NCBI GenBank assembly: GCA_029243145.1
Contig: JAQWSQ010000028.1
Span: 1-52,512, forward strand
Reading direction: 5' to 3'
From: Planctomycetaceae bacterium
GTDB lineage: Bacteria > Planctomycetota > Planctomycetia > Planctomycetales > Planctomycetaceae
DNA length: 52,512 bases
Notes under the pieces: generated by a model
Seen by the model: the letters and a program-made list of their open reading frames with translations, nothing else
Told to the model about the DNA's origin: nothing
Databases searched by the model: none
In this document: piece after piece, positions 9,110-18,755 of the stretch
Numbering within the stretch: the stretch's first letter is position 1
Layout of the letters: each line of letters begins with the position of its first letter
Made by a program: the position numbers and the translations under genes

Positions 9110-10696
9110 ATGCGATCTCAACTTATTGCCATCTGCATGGCTCAACTCAGCCTGATTTCTATTGTCGACGCACGTCGCCCGAATGTGGTTGTCATTTTCA
9201 CTGACGATCATGGTTGGACAGATCTCGGAATTCAGGACATCAGGGAAGATCTGAAAACACCGCATATCGATGCAATGGCGACCAAGGGGTTACGCATGAC
9301 CAATGGATACGTCACGGCCCCCCAATGTGTTCCTTCACGTGCCGGGTTGTTGACGGGGAAATCACAAAATCGATTTGGCGTTGAGAGCAACGGCTTATCA
9401 CTGGAAGGTTTCGATAACGAATCCACAATCGCTGAGCGACTGCGAGAAGCTGGCTACGCAACTGGTATGACCGGAAAATGGCATCTCGGACCGCCCCCTC
9501 AAATCCCTAATCATGGATTTCAGGATGTTTATTACAAGAACACCAATCGTCCTGGCTGGGCCAATTTCGACCTGAGTGGAAACCGAGCGAAACCCGGGCC
9601 TGAAACGTCGAAGCTCTATCACTTGGATGCCAACTCAGCCGCAGCGGCCGCGTTCATCAAAACCCACAAAAACGAACCCTTCTTTTTCTATTGTGCTTAC
9701 CGCGCCCCTCATGTCCCGCTCGATGCACCACCGAAATATCTCTCTCGATTTCCCGGAGAGATGCCAGAACGCCGTCGTCAGGCGCTCGCCATGATCTCAG
9801 CAATGGATGATGGAGTGGGCTTGATTCGCAAGACACTCAAAGAAGAAGGACTACTCGAACAAACATTAATTTTCTTCATCGGCGATAATGGAGCGCCACT
9901 CAAAATTCACAAACTCGATGCACCGGGTGGAGGACCGGGATGGGATGGTTCTCTTAATGAACCATTGAACGGTGAAAAAGGAATGCTGACCGAAGGAGGA
10001 ATTCGTGTACCGTTTGTCGTCAGTTGGCCGGGAACAATTAAGGGAGGAAAAACTTATGATCATCCCGTCAGTTCACTCGATGTCGCGGCGACGGCCATCG
10101 CATTGGCTGAGATGCCGGCAGATCCCAAACTCGACGGCGTGAACCTGATTCCCTATCTCACTGGTCAGAATGCAGAGCCTCCCCATCAAACACTCTACTG
10201 GCGGTGGATCGCCCAGTCGGCCATTCGAGAAGGAGACTGGAAATTGCTCATCGGTGGTTCCCGAGAATATCTGTACGATCTCTCCCAAGACAAAGAAGAA
10301 AAACATAACCTGATTTCCGAACATCCAGAGCTCGCCAAACGCCTGCGTGTCAAATTAAGAAATTGGACCAATGAATTACAACCACCGGGGTTGGCAACTG
10401 GACCAGTTGCCGAAACCTGGGCCAAGTACTTCGATTTCTATCTCGAAGGGAAACCGGCACCGCCGTTAACAAAGAAATCGGATTCCGCAGAAAAGCTATC
10501 GTCGGCCACCCTCCAGCGAGATTCCCAGAAGATCTACCAGCAACGAGACAGAAATCAGGATGGACAATTAACACTCGAAGAATTGATCGGCGACCCAAAA
10601 ACTCGCAACGTCCCTGTGCTCACAAAGCGGTTTCGGTCTCTTGATAAGAATCAGGATAATGTGCTGACTCTGAAAGAATGGTTAGCAGCCCGTTAA
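9110..10696 (+). CDS. Secreted sulfatase with C-terminal EF-hand pair
   Basis: 528 residues. Hydrolyses sulfate esters, probably of marine polysaccharides (inference from family and lineage). A signal peptide (MRSQLIAICMAQLSLISIVDA) leads straight into RRPNVVVIFTDDHGWTDLG, whose two Asp bind calcium. The active-site motif APQCVPSRAGLLTGK places the formylglycine precursor at C73 in the C-x-P-S-R context, so maturation by a sulfatase-modifying enzyme is expected. TGKWHLG and FFIGDNGAP are further family motifs. At residues 485-528 lie two EF-hand-like loops, DRNQDGQLTLEE and DKNQDNVLTLKE, common on planctomycete secreted enzymes. GGAAAGG precedes the ATG. It converges on the DUF1570 gene with 11 bases between. 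Confidence 0.95.
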   Translation: MRSQLIAICMAQLSLISIVDARRPNVVVIFTDDHGWTDLGIQDIREDLKTPHIDAMATKGLRMTNGYVTAPQCVPSRAGLLTGKSQNRFGVESNGLSLEGFDNESTIAERLREAGYATGMTGKWHLGPPPQIPNHGFQDVYYKNTNRPGWANFDLSGNRAKPGPETSKLYHLDANSAAAAAFIKTHKNEPFFFYCAYRAPHVPLDAPPKYLSRFPGEMPERRRQALAMISAMDDGVGLIRKTLKEEGLLEQTLIFFIGDNGAPLKIHKLDAPGGGPGWDGSLNEPLNGEKGMLTEGGIRVPFVVSWPGTIKGGKTYDHPVSSLDVAATAIALAEMPADPKLDGVNLIPYLTGQNAEPPHQTLYWRWIAQSAIREGDWKLLIGGSREYLYDLSQDKEEKHNLISEHPELAKRLRVKLRNWTNELQPPGLATGPVAETWAKYFDFYLEGKPAPPLTKKSDSAEKLSSATLQRDSQKIYQQRDRNQDGQLTLEELIGDPKTRNVPVLTKRFRSLDKNQDNVLTLKEWLAAR

Positions 10697-10707
10697 AAAA
10701 CTTGATT

Positions 10708-12276
10708 CTATTCCGCTGTGTTTGTCGTGGATTCCGTCACGGAGACTTCCTCCGCCAATCGTGCAATGTAGGCAATGTATTCTTTGTTGAGGTTGAGATA
10801 AGCTTTCCCGCTCAATTTATCCAGAGTTGGAACATGTCGCTCACTGCGCAGGTTGGGGGAATAAATCGCTGCCAGGAATTTACCGAGATCATCGCGGTAT
10901 GCTCCTTCATTCGCATGCATCAGAAAATGGACCATGCCGGAGGCTTGTGAATAAAGTTTGGGGAGATCCTGTTGGCCCTGAAAATTGCGTTGTCCCAGCG
11001 ATGTGATGACTTCAAATCGCACGAAATATTCGTCCACAATCAAGCGTACCATCGCATTATTGAATCGAATGTAATGAGGATCGCCAAGGGTGATTTCGCC
11101 TTCCTGATTACGGTACGACTCCATGTAACAGGCAAAACCTTCGATCACCCAAAAATGCATCTCTTGGGCGATGTCCCTCTTGCTGCCTCGAGATTCGAAC
11201 AAAATCTGATGCGTGGCCTCGTGATAGATGGTGGACTCTTCCTCTTCGAGGTTATCTGGACGTGAGTAGAAAAAAGAGGTTCCCAATTTATGGAGATAGA
11301 TGCCGTTTGTGGAGGCAATTAGCGGCCCCACTTTTTCCAGTCGTTTGAGATACCCGTCTCTCGACCGAAAATAATTGACCTGCATCGGATTTTTATTGAC
11401 GCGTGCTCGTCCGTTCTGCCCGATGTTGAACAATTGATTCATTTGTCCGCGTGACGCAAACAAATCCGGGAACTCTCGAATGAAGAACTGGAAATAATCC
11501 TCCAGCTTTTTGGCAACTTCAACTCCCTTCTCCAGAGAGTGATCCGTGCGGACGATCCAATGTTCTGTGCGTACTTCCCACAGATCGTTGGCAGACAATC
11601 GCAGATTCTGATCCTGCTCTTCAGGGATCCACCGGTCGCGAAACGGGCGTAAACCCTGTTCGTACTTTTTCAAATCATTTTGTTTGATCCAACCGAAACG
11701 ATCATCCCAGATTTCACCATCTTTTCTCTTCTGCAATTCAAACGGTGTCATCCACTCATTTTCGAATCGAGTGTAGCCGAGCATTTTGCGGGCTTCTGCA
11801 TGATCGGAATTCACCAATAACACATAACGGAGAATTCGGTAGCCAAGCCCGACCATCTGTTGTTTCAAAACTTGATGGGAGAGCGAGTACATTTCGGCAG
11901 CATGATCGTTCTGCATACGTCGCCAGCGTTGCTTCCACGCATTTTCAGGTGTTGCCTCGGGACTGATGGAGGGTTGAACCTGAACGGGAAGTTTGCTGTG
12001 ACGATGACCGCTGACCGAGAGAGCCTCAAGCTTATCAACGATCTCCTTGGCATGTGCAGTTTGCCCCACCCCACTGAGATTGGCCGCCAGTTGATCAGAT
12101 TCCAGATAGAACAAATTCTGGCTTTCGTGGAACTTCTTTCGGTATTCCTCTTCTCCCAATCGCTGTGCCTCGGCAACTTGTGCGCATTGAACCAGACAAA
12201 GCACCACCATGCAGACCACGGCCCCAAGTCGCTTGAGAGAAAGTTTGGACGTATTATTTGCGAGAAAAGTCATCAT
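10708..12276 (-). CDS. Secreted DUF1570-type protein with HExxH metallopeptidase motif
   Basis: 522 residues with an N-terminal signal segment (KRLGAVVCMVVLCLVQCAQV). The central part carries IYHEATHQILFESRG near residues 348-362, a gluzincin-like zinc site with a possible third ligand in WVIEGFACYMESY. This arrangement is that of the DUF1570 family, predicted peptidases abundant in planctomycetes. The first half is helical with TPR-like character (GYRILRYVLLVNSDHAEARKMLG). Peptidase activity is inferred from the motif only. It is divergent from the prenyltransferase-repeat protein gene, with about 130 bases between the starts. Confidence 0.75.
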   Translation of the reverse strand: MMTFLANNTSKLSLKRLGAVVCMVVLCLVQCAQVAEAQRLGEEEYRKKFHESQNLFYLESDQLAANLSGVGQTAHAKEIVDKLEALSVSGHRHSKLPVQVQPSISPEATPENAWKQRWRRMQNDHAAEMYSLSHQVLKQQMVGLGYRILRYVLLVNSDHAEARKMLGYTRFENEWMTPFELQKRKDGEIWDDRFGWIKQNDLKKYEQGLRPFRDRWIPEEQDQNLRLSANDLWEVRTEHWIVRTDHSLEKGVEVAKKLEDYFQFFIREFPDLFASRGQMNQLFNIGQNGRARVNKNPMQVNYFRSRDGYLKRLEKVGPLIASTNGIYLHKLGTSFFYSRPDNLEEEESTIYHEATHQILFESRGSKRDIAQEMHFWVIEGFACYMESYRNQEGEITLGDPHYIRFNNAMVRLIVDEYFVRFEVITSLGQRNFQGQQDLPKLYSQASGMVHFLMHANEGAYRDDLGKFLAAIYSPNLRSERHVPTLDKLSGKAYLNLNKEYIAYIARLAEEVSVTESTTNTAE

Positions 12277-12404
12277 TTGAGTTTAGATCACCAGTACCAC
12301 AGGGTCCAGATCAATCAGGACTCTCGTCAAGAGATCCTGTTTCCGGGGCACTTTTTCGGTATGATGTCTGTCATCTACATTCTTCGATTCAAACGATCCC
12401 ATCC

Positions 12405-14012
12405 ATGTCATCTCCGTCGAATAAACCTGACTGGTTTGCCAAAAAGCAACAAACAAATGTCAGGAGTAATGCGCCTCAGCAGAAGAAAAAGCCTTTACGG
12501 ATGCGACGGACTCGCAAACCCACAATTAAGGTCTATCCCGAAGATCTGGTCCTCCCCACACTCTCCTTTTGGAGCGACTTGAAACGTGACGCCAAACATG
12601 GCTTACGCGGATTGGTCGGAAGTATTGTCATTCATGTTGTCGTGTTGACGATTCTTGCCTTGATAGTCATTACGATCCAATCCGACCGGGACGATTATCT
12701 CTTCGAGATGGGCTGGACTCCCGAGCCGGTCGCCGCAATGGCTCAGAAAGCGCGCGGTCCCGTCAATGTGGGAGCCATGAAACTCAATCCCGATTCTCCC
12801 GTGGAACGCAAACCACTCCAGCTCACACCAGACAAAACCGGCAGCGGAGATGAAGAGACTCCCGACGACAAACCGGCATCCGAAGGGATTAAGCCCGTCA
12901 ACGTCGATCAGCTTCTCTCCTTGAGAAACCCAGAGCTACGCAAAGAGATTGTCAAAAAGCATGGCGGAGGGATCTCCACCGAAAAAACAATTGAAGAAGC
13001 GTTGCTCTGGTTGAAGCGACAACAAAGTGAAGGAGGAAGTTGGATTCTTCATGATGGCTATCCCGACGCGGGTGAACCAACGATGAAAACTGAAACCGGT
13101 GCCACCACTCTTGCTCTGTTGGCATTTCTCGGAGCCGGACACACGCACGTCGCAGGAGATCACCGTAAGACCGTCAAACGAGGGCTCGATTGGTTAGTCC
13201 GAAATCAACGCGAAGATGGAAACTTCCACGACCGGTACGATCTCGGTCACCAATCGACTTATTATGCTCACGCTCAGGCGATGATCATTTTGTGTGAGTC
13301 GATACTTCTCACCGGGGATGAATCACTCCGAGAACCCGCCTCCAAGGGACTGAAATACCTGCTCTCGGGACAAAACCCCACCCAGGGAGGTTGGCGATAT
13401 CGACCAGCCACAGATTTAACGGTAGGTGATCTTTCCGTGACTGGCTGGGCGTTGATGGCGTTACACACCGCCCGCGCGGCCGGATTTGAATTCCCCGAAT
13501 CGCATTTTCTCCGAGCGGGCGTATTTCTGGACAGTGTCTCTGAAAAACAGGGAACGCGATTTAAATATATGCCCAGCGATCCCCCCGAGAGTGTGACATT
13601 GACCATGACGGCAGAAGGGTTGCTGTCACGGCAATATCTGGGTGCAAGTCCAGACAGTCTCTCGATGAAATCAGGGTCGGGATGGTTATTGAGTTCCGTC
13701 AATGAACCGCTGTGGAAAGAAGGACGGCGTAATGTCTACGAATGGTATTATACCGCCCAAACTTTGCATAACCTGGGAGGCGATGATTGGTATCTCTGGT
13801 ATCAAACTGTCGCTCGCGAGATTGTCCGAGCACAAACCAAAAGTGGCTCGACCAAGGCGGGAAAAGATGTGCGCGGAAGTTGGGATCCCATCAACCCAGC
13901 CGGCGCCTATCATGAATACGCTGCACAAGCCGGGCGTCTTTACATCACGGCGATGTCTGTTCTGATCTTGGAGACACCTTATCGCCACGCTCCCATCTAT
14001 CGTCGTGAGTAA
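12405..14012 (+). CDS. Membrane-anchored protein with prenyltransferase/squalene-oxidase-type repeats
   Basis: 535 residues from ATG 12405 (MSSPSNKPDWF). The frame is open further upstream but that part overlaps the divergent gene and does not look like protein. A basic proline-rich N-terminus (PQQKKKPLRMRRTRKP) precedes one membrane helix (SIVIHVVVLTILALIVITI), then a Pro- and Asp-rich linker. From about residue 190 onwards come alpha/alpha-barrel repeats of the squalene cyclase type: ALLWLKRQQSEGGSWI, GLDWLVRNQREDGNFHD, GLKYLLSGQNPTQGGWRY. No cyclase DxDD motif is visible, so it is unlikely to be a terpene cyclase. Planctomycetes have many such proteins of unknown role. The gene ends back to back with the next one, with no bases between the stop codons. 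Confidence 0.75.
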   Translation: MSSPSNKPDWFAKKQQTNVRSNAPQQKKKPLRMRRTRKPTIKVYPEDLVLPTLSFWSDLKRDAKHGLRGLVGSIVIHVVVLTILALIVITIQSDRDDYLFEMGWTPEPVAAMAQKARGPVNVGAMKLNPDSPVERKPLQLTPDKTGSGDEETPDDKPASEGIKPVNVDQLLSLRNPELRKEIVKKHGGGISTEKTIEEALLWLKRQQSEGGSWILHDGYPDAGEPTMKTETGATTLALLAFLGAGHTHVAGDHRKTVKRGLDWLVRNQREDGNFHDRYDLGHQSTYYAHAQAMIILCESILLTGDESLREPASKGLKYLLSGQNPTQGGWRYRPATDLTVGDLSVTGWALMALHTARAAGFEFPESHFLRAGVFLDSVSEKQGTRFKYMPSDPPESVTLTMTAEGLLSRQYLGASPDSLSMKSGSGWLLSSVNEPLWKEGRRNVYEWYYTAQTLHNLGGDDWYLWYQTVAREIVRAQTKSGSTKAGKDVRGSWDPINPAGAYHEYAAQAGRLYITAMSVLILETPYRHAPIYRRE

Positions 14013-15962
14013 TCACTCCTCGGGAAACAAGAACTCGACGGGAGCATCGATTTGAACCGGTTGCTCGGTTTTGTAGGAAGGGTTAGCTTCCTGCACAGCA
14101 TTGAAACGAATCGTCGGCTTGCTGGCCTTATAAGTTTTCAAGCCAGGATCCTCTACTTTGGGAGACTGCTTCGTCAACTGAGTATCATCTTCAATCGTTT
14201 CTTCTGGCGTGACCAGTTGAGGTCCTTGATGAAGCTGAACCGGTGAGCCATCAAATGCAATCGTGTACTCTTCGCTGCGTACATTAGTCAGCAGATAGCC
14301 GTACGATTGAGCTCCGATCAACTTCGGTTGACCCGCCAACTCAATCGTTTTTCTAGCCGAAGCCATACTCCCCGGCGTCAATTCAAAGGCCACACTAGGC
14401 TGATCGGGAAAGGTGACTTCCATCACGAGAGGTCGAACCTGATGCGTTTGTCTCCACGGTGACCCTACTTCAAAGACATCTTGATAAACCATCTGAAGTT
14501 GGCCTTTTCGATGTGAGACCTGCGGACGGCCCAGAACTCGCCCATCGTAAGAGATCTTGAGATGAGCACCACCTAGCATCCACTCATCACTGGCTGAAAT
14601 CACTAGATCATCGCGACCATTTGAAAGCTTCACATGCCCTTGCAGCGACGCCAATAATTTCTGACTGGCAGGCACAGGCATCCCTTTCGAACCCATTGCC
14701 AACGCACATTTCAATAAGACGGGAGCCCGCAATGAGGCCACAAATTCGCGATCATTCAAATGCTTGGCCAGCTTCTCGGAGTTGCCCGAGGCGGCATAAA
14801 CAACCGCCAACGAATTGCGCGAGGAATGAGTTTCCAAGGCGACATCGAGATTTCTCAAGACGGCATCTTCCGCCACGGTGAATTTCCCCGCGTCAATCAA
14901 CACTCCCGCACAGACAAGGTTCGCTTCCCAGACCTCACTCGATTCCTGTAAGGCCAGTTGAGCCGTCTCAACCGCACGTGGATCACCAAAGTGGTGTTCG
15001 ATGGCAGCCAGATTTGCTAAACCAGCGGCCAGCATGTCATCCCGCCGCATATGCCCCTGCTCGAGGTCGCGGAGTTTCCGATAGGTTTCTGCAGCGTCCT
15101 GGAGTTTTCCCAGCGATTGCTCCAACCGACCGATGTAATAGTAGTAAGGTGGAAAACATTGCAGATAAGATTCTTTGCGTTTGAGGATACGCAACCGAGT
15201 TTCCAAATTGGGTTCTTTGAGCGCTTCGTACATCTGGTCGATATCACGATCTCGAATCAACCATTCGTCGGGGATCTTTCGATCATGTGCCAACTTCCAA
15301 GAAGTCTCGATGAAGTTGGCCGTTTTGGCGGTGAGCGATGTCAGATGGCTTTTCTCCAACTTCCAGGTATCGGTTTCAGCCCGGTTCTCGGTTGCCTGTA
15401 GATCCCAAAAACTGCGAGCACCGGTCTGGACGGCCCCCAGATAATTTAACGTGGCAACATTCGCGCTAATCGCGAACGTATTAAAGAAAAAACGCTCGGC
15501 AAAATCACGTCGATGCCGAGATTGAATCATCTTCTCTTCCGAATCGACCAACTGAACCTGATTGATCTCCTGAATCACATCGGTATAAAGTTTGATGACT
15601 TCAACATCATCAATACTACTCAGATCGAGATTATTGAGAATCCGTTGTTGTTCCTGATAGAGAACATCTTTCGTCTGATACTTATTGATCCGATGGAACG
15701 AAGCGCGACAGTAATTGAGAGCGACCGCCAACTTCACACGCTTCAGACGATCCTCTTCTGCCTTTTTTGCTTCCTCTTTTTTCTCGAGCGCAGCTTTTTC
15801 TTCGGCCGCTTCCTTCTCAGCCACAGCTTTCGTAGCTTCGGCATCCGCCGATAGCAAGGGAATGCGCGGTCCGAATGTCGCGGAGAGAAGAATCAACAGC
15901 GCAAACAGTTTGGTGGGCGTGACACGTCCGGTGAGCAGGTAGGACATAATCATGGAATTCAC
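14013..15962 (-). CDS. Large secreted TPR-like protein of unknown function
   Basis: 649 residues. An N-terminal signal segment (LFALLILLSATFG) is followed by a highly charged Ala/Glu/Lys coiled stretch (AEKEAAEEKAALEKKEEAKK). The middle (about residues 250-440) has helical pairs typical of tetratricopeptide repeats (YYYYIGRLEQSLGKLQDAAE, LAAIEHHFGDPRAVETAQLA, AGVLIDAGKFTVAEDAVLRN). The last 200 residues are beta-rich and end in VEFLFPEE. No catalytic motif is seen. Several in-frame ATG codons lie within the first six codons, so the exact start is uncertain. It probably acts in the periplasm or paryphoplasm as a protein-binding scaffold (inference). Confidence 0.65.
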   Translation of the reverse strand: MNSMIMSYLLTGRVTPTKLFALLILLSATFGPRIPLLSADAEATKAVAEKEAAEEKAALEKKEEAKKAEEDRLKRVKLAVALNYCRASFHRINKYQTKDVLYQEQQRILNNLDLSSIDDVEVIKLYTDVIQEINQVQLVDSEEKMIQSRHRRDFAERFFFNTFAISANVATLNYLGAVQTGARSFWDLQATENRAETDTWKLEKSHLTSLTAKTANFIETSWKLAHDRKIPDEWLIRDRDIDQMYEALKEPNLETRLRILKRKESYLQCFPPYYYYIGRLEQSLGKLQDAAETYRKLRDLEQGHMRRDDMLAAGLANLAAIEHHFGDPRAVETAQLALQESSEVWEANLVCAGVLIDAGKFTVAEDAVLRNLDVALETHSSRNSLAVVYAASGNSEKLAKHLNDREFVASLRAPVLLKCALAMGSKGMPVPASQKLLASLQGHVKLSNGRDDLVISASDEWMLGGAHLKISYDGRVLGRPQVSHRKGQLQMVYQDVFEVGSPWRQTHQVRPLVMEVTFPDQPSVAFELTPGSMASARKTIELAGQPKLIGAQSYGYLLTNVRSEEYTIAFDGSPVQLHQGPQLVTPEETIEDDTQLTKQSPKVEDPGLKTYKASKPTIRFNAVQEANPSYKTEQPVQIDAPVEFLFPEE

Positions 15963-16328
15963 AATTCAATCGAGGATCATGAGGTGGGAAGTTCAAGTTG
16001 TTAGCAGAGACATCGTGCAAACAACAATCCTTCAAACTTACCACTTATGATGCCGAAAACGCGAATTGCGCACTCAATTGCGATCCCTTCCCGAAATTAC
16101 CTGCCGGTCAGAGAAGCCGGGTAAACTTTGCGGCCAACACACTTTCCGAAACCGGCACAATCGGCTGGTCGGAGAAGACGAACTCATCGCCGAGATGACA
16201 ATCATTGCAGATATAACCGTGATTGTTTGTAAGAAAGACAAATGTAGAATGTTCTCGCCCCACGAAAACAACCCGCGACGATCACGCCACGGGTTGTTGT
16301 TAAATGTCTGATTGTCGGCATTGAAACG
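15963..16328. other. Intergenic region with one terminator
   Basis: About 365 bases between two minus-strand genes. The right part holds the terminator given separately; the rest should contain the promoter of the 649-residue gene. I see no supportable coding frame. Confidence 0.4.
16264..16298 (-). terminator. Terminator downstream of the DegT-type aminotransferase gene
   Basis: ACAACCCG at 16268-16275 pairs with CGGGTTGT at 16290-16297, with a loop of about 14 bases. On the minus strand the stem is followed by TTTTCG. It lies about 30 bases past the aminotransferase stop. The T-run is short, so efficiency is uncertain. Confidence 0.6.
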
Positions 16329-17507
16329 CTATGCCGCTTTGCGCAATTCCTGACCGCCGTTGATCGCTTCGGCTGCCGCATCGCACAATGTTTGGGCGAC
16401 GGTTTCCAGTTGGCTGTCGGTCAACTCGGAAAAGATCGGCAGTGACATCACTTCCAGACAAGCTTTTTCCGCTTCTGGGAAATCACCGGATTTATAACCA
16501 AGATATTCAAAGCAGGTTTGCAAATGCAACGCCTTCGGATAGTAGATCCCGCACCCGACTTGTCGATCTCGCAGATATTGAACGACCGCGTCACGGTGTC
16601 CGTTGGGGACGCGAACCGTGTATTGATTGAAAACATGCTTACGGTCTGCGTAAATTTCTGGACGGTCGAAGTAGCCATCGAGACCATATTGATCGAACAG
16701 TTCGCGATACTTCTCACTGTTGGTTCGACGCGCGGTTGACCAGCTTTCAAGGTGTCGCAACTTGATCCTCAAGACGGCAGCCTGCAAAGCATCCAGCCGA
16801 CTGTTGAGACCAACTTCGACGTGTTCGTAGCCACCAACATCACCGTGAACTCGCAATCGCATCATTCGCTTGGCGAGTTCTTTGTCGTCTGTGGTAATCA
16901 TGCCTCCGTCGCCCGCCCCACCGAGATTTTTGGTGGGGAAGAAACTGAAGCAACCGATGGTTCCCAGTACGCCGGCGGAACGCCCGCGATACTTCGCACC
17001 AATGGCTTGTGCCGCGTCTTCAACAATCTGTAAACCATGCTTGACGGCAATTCGCCACAAGGGGTCCATCTCGGCACATTGGCCAAAAATGTGAACCGGC
17101 ATGATGGCTTTGGTATTTGGAGTAATGGCGGCTTCAATTTTTTCAGGGTCGAGGTTGAAGGTTTCTGGCTTGATATCAACAAAGACCGGTTTTGCTCCCA
17201 CGCGATGAATCGAGCTCGCCGTGGCAAAAAACGTGAATGGGCTGGTGATGACTTCATCACCGGGGCCAATATCGAGAGCCATCAGTGCCAGGATCAACGC
17301 ATCGGTTCCTGAAGCACAACCGATGGCATATCGCGCATCGACATAAGTGGCGATCTCTTCTTCAAGAGCGGTCACTTCGTCACCCAACACAAACCGTTGC
17401 GAACTGAAGACTTCAGTCACGGTTTCCATCACTTCATCAGCAATGGGGGCGTATTGTGCAGCAAGGTCAATCAGGGGAACAGGCTCGGAGGAGGCAGGAT
17501 GTGCCAT
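16329..17507 (-). CDS. DegT/DnrJ/EryC1/StrS family sugar aminotransferase
   Basis: 392 residues. A PLP-dependent transaminase acting on nucleotide-linked keto sugars for surface polysaccharide or glycan synthesis. Seen: LIDLAAQYAPIADEV at the start, GCASGTDALILALMALDIGP, PFTFFATASSIHRVGAKPVF, VHIFGQCAEMDP, IVEDAAQAIGAKYRG and the PLP-lysine motif FSFFPTKNLGGAGDGG. ATG 17507 is preceded by AAAGGA at 8 bases; the frame is open to 17630 but that part is not conserved-looking. Length and motifs are normal. No other sugar-nucleotide genes are nearby, so the exact substrate cannot be given. Confidence 0.9.
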   Translation of the reverse strand: MAHPASSEPVPLIDLAAQYAPIADEVMETVTEVFSSQRFVLGDEVTALEEEIATYVDARYAIGCASGTDALILALMALDIGPGDEVITSPFTFFATASSIHRVGAKPVFVDIKPETFNLDPEKIEAAITPNTKAIMPVHIFGQCAEMDPLWRIAVKHGLQIVEDAAQAIGAKYRGRSAGVLGTIGCFSFFPTKNLGGAGDGGMITTDDKELAKRMMRLRVHGDVGGYEHVEVGLNSRLDALQAAVLRIKLRHLESWSTARRTNSEKYRELFDQYGLDGYFDRPEIYADRKHVFNQYTVRVPNGHRDAVVQYLRDRQVGCGIYYPKALHLQTCFEYLGYKSGDFPEAEKACLEVMSLPIFSELTDSQLETVAQTLCDAAAEAINGGQELRKAA

Positions 17508-17633
17508 GATGCGAATCCTTTCGCATGTGGAACGGTAGGAATGTCGATGGAGAATCGAGAATGGACGGGTAAGGTAGGTCGCCGTCGATTTTGTGTCAAG
17601 ATCGATGGGACAAAATTCACAAACCGTCAAACT

Positions 17634-18350
17634 CTAGCTACCGGCTTTACGAGCGGCCACTTTTTTCTCGTATTCGGCGATAATCCCGGCAGGATCATCA
17701 TCAAAAGCCTGCCGACAGCCCGTGCAGCAAACATAATAGGTTTTTCCCATATACATCACGGGAGACGTGGCACGGCCACCAGTCACAACACATTCCGGCC
17801 CGTTGGCCCCCGGAACGGCCAAACGAGTCCCTTCGCGTGTGTATCCCACCTCGGCGATGCGGAAAAAACGATCTTCGGCAATTTCCCGCTCCAATAAAAC
17901 CAGCGTTCTTTTTTCGTTGAGTCGAGTGATCGTTAACTGTTGGCGTTCGAGATCTTTCTCGGGAACCGAGACGAGCGAAAGCTTCTTCTCTTCCAGCTTG
18001 CCGGAAAAATTGCGGTTAGAATCATTCGCAGTGGTGACAGCCGCGTGATAGTCCTTTGATTTGGGATCGTAAGTCAGCCGAACGGATTTGAGATATTTCC
18101 CGTCCTCAACGGTATAGACAAGAGCGGGTTCTTTTTTCTCGAAGGACCACGCCCAATCGGCGGTTTCTTTCCAAGCTCCGCGTGCGGAACCTCGCTGTGG
18201 TTGCCCGATACCTCGCCAACCACCAATCAGATCATTGAATTCCGCCAGCGCAACTTTGGCGGGAGACTCTTCGGGTGTCTTGGCTTGTTCGACGGCACAT
18301 AAAGTCAGAGTCAAACAAGGGACGAGGGCCAAGGCGATCAGTCGGGACAT
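17634..18350 (-). CDS. Secreted protein with C-terminal YHS-like metal-binding domain
   Basis: 238 residues. A signal peptide (MSRLIALALVPCLTLTLC) is followed by a beta-rich domain (DLIGGWRGIGQPQRG onward) resembling secreted lipocalin-like or DUF1579-like folds. The last about 50 residues contain ECVVTGG, then YVCCTGCRQAFDDDP, a Cys arrangement like the YHS/TRASH metal-binding families. As the last member of the feo cluster it may handle ferrous iron or another metal outside the cytoplasm (inference from position). The Cys-rich membrane protein gene lies 78 bases upstream. Confidence 0.7.
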   Translation of the reverse strand: MSRLIALALVPCLTLTLCAVEQAKTPEESPAKVALAEFNDLIGGWRGIGQPQRGSARGAWKETADWAWSFEKKEPALVYTVEDGKYLKSVRLTYDPKSKDYHAAVTTANDSNRNFSGKLEEKKLSLVSVPEKDLERQQLTITRLNEKRTLVLLEREIAEDRFFRIAEVGYTREGTRLAVPGANGPECVVTGGRATSPVMYMGKTYYVCCTGCRQAFDDDPAGIIAEYEKKVAARKAGS

Positions 18351-18428
18351 AGTAACACTCGTATTGTGAATACAGGGATATAGGTTGAAACACCGCGTCG
18401 ATGAAATCGTTTCGCGAGAAATGACGAC

Positions 18429-18638
18429 TTAAGATGACTTTTCAGAAGTCATCTCTAATTGGACCAGCGGTTTCGCACTCGCAGAACTTTCTTTCTGAGG
18501 ACCACATCCACCACAACTGCTGCCGCAGGAACCACTCTGCCCGGCTTGTGTGACGAACTGATAAAACCGACGCCCTAGCGCAAAAGTGGCCGTTCCGACG
18601 ATCAGCCAAATCAGAATGTTTTCGAGGATGGGTGTCAT
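18429..18638 (-). CDS. FeoB-associated Cys-rich membrane protein
   Basis: 69 residues. One N-terminal membrane helix (ILENILIWLIVGTATFALG) is followed by a short basic patch and a cysteine cluster SCGSSCGGCGPQK. This matches the small FeoB-associated Cys-rich family (PF12669-like) that accompanies feoB in many bacteria, and it sits directly downstream of feoB here. Its exact role in ferrous iron uptake is not established. A repeat element lies between it and feoB. Confidence 0.8.
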   Translation of the reverse strand: MTPILENILIWLIVGTATFALGRRFYQFVTQAGQSGSCGSSCGGCGPQKESSASAKPLVQLEMTSEKSS

Positions 18639-18690
18639 AGTTGAAAGATCAGGTCAGGCTGTTTTCAAAGATTCAAGATGTCAAAAACCT

Positions 18691-18737
18691 CCTCATCCGC
18701 CCTGCGGGCACCTTCTCCTCCAGAGAAAGAGAGAAGG
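18691..18737. repeat. REP-like intergenic repeat between feoB and the Cys-rich gene
   Basis: The sequence CCTCATCCGCCCTGCGGGCA followed by CCTTCTCCTCCAGAGAAAGA belongs, from memory, to a widespread intergenic repeat seen in many bacterial genomes (minus strand: GAAGGTGCCCGCAGGGCGGA). It can fold through GCCC/GGGC and GGAG/CTCC pairings. It sits just after the feoB stop, where it could stabilise the upstream message. Confidence 0.6.
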
Positions 18738-18755
18738 AAACAAACTCAACTCCTA

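Noticed and set aside
12258..12404. Longer N-terminus of the prenyltransferase-repeat protein
   Set aside because: The extension overlaps the divergent gene, and its residues (SPVPQGPDQSGLSSRD) look like untranslated sequence.
14007..14018. Possible fusion or overlap of the two convergent genes at 14012/14013
   Set aside because: The stops are back to back on opposite strands; this is tight packing, not a fusion.
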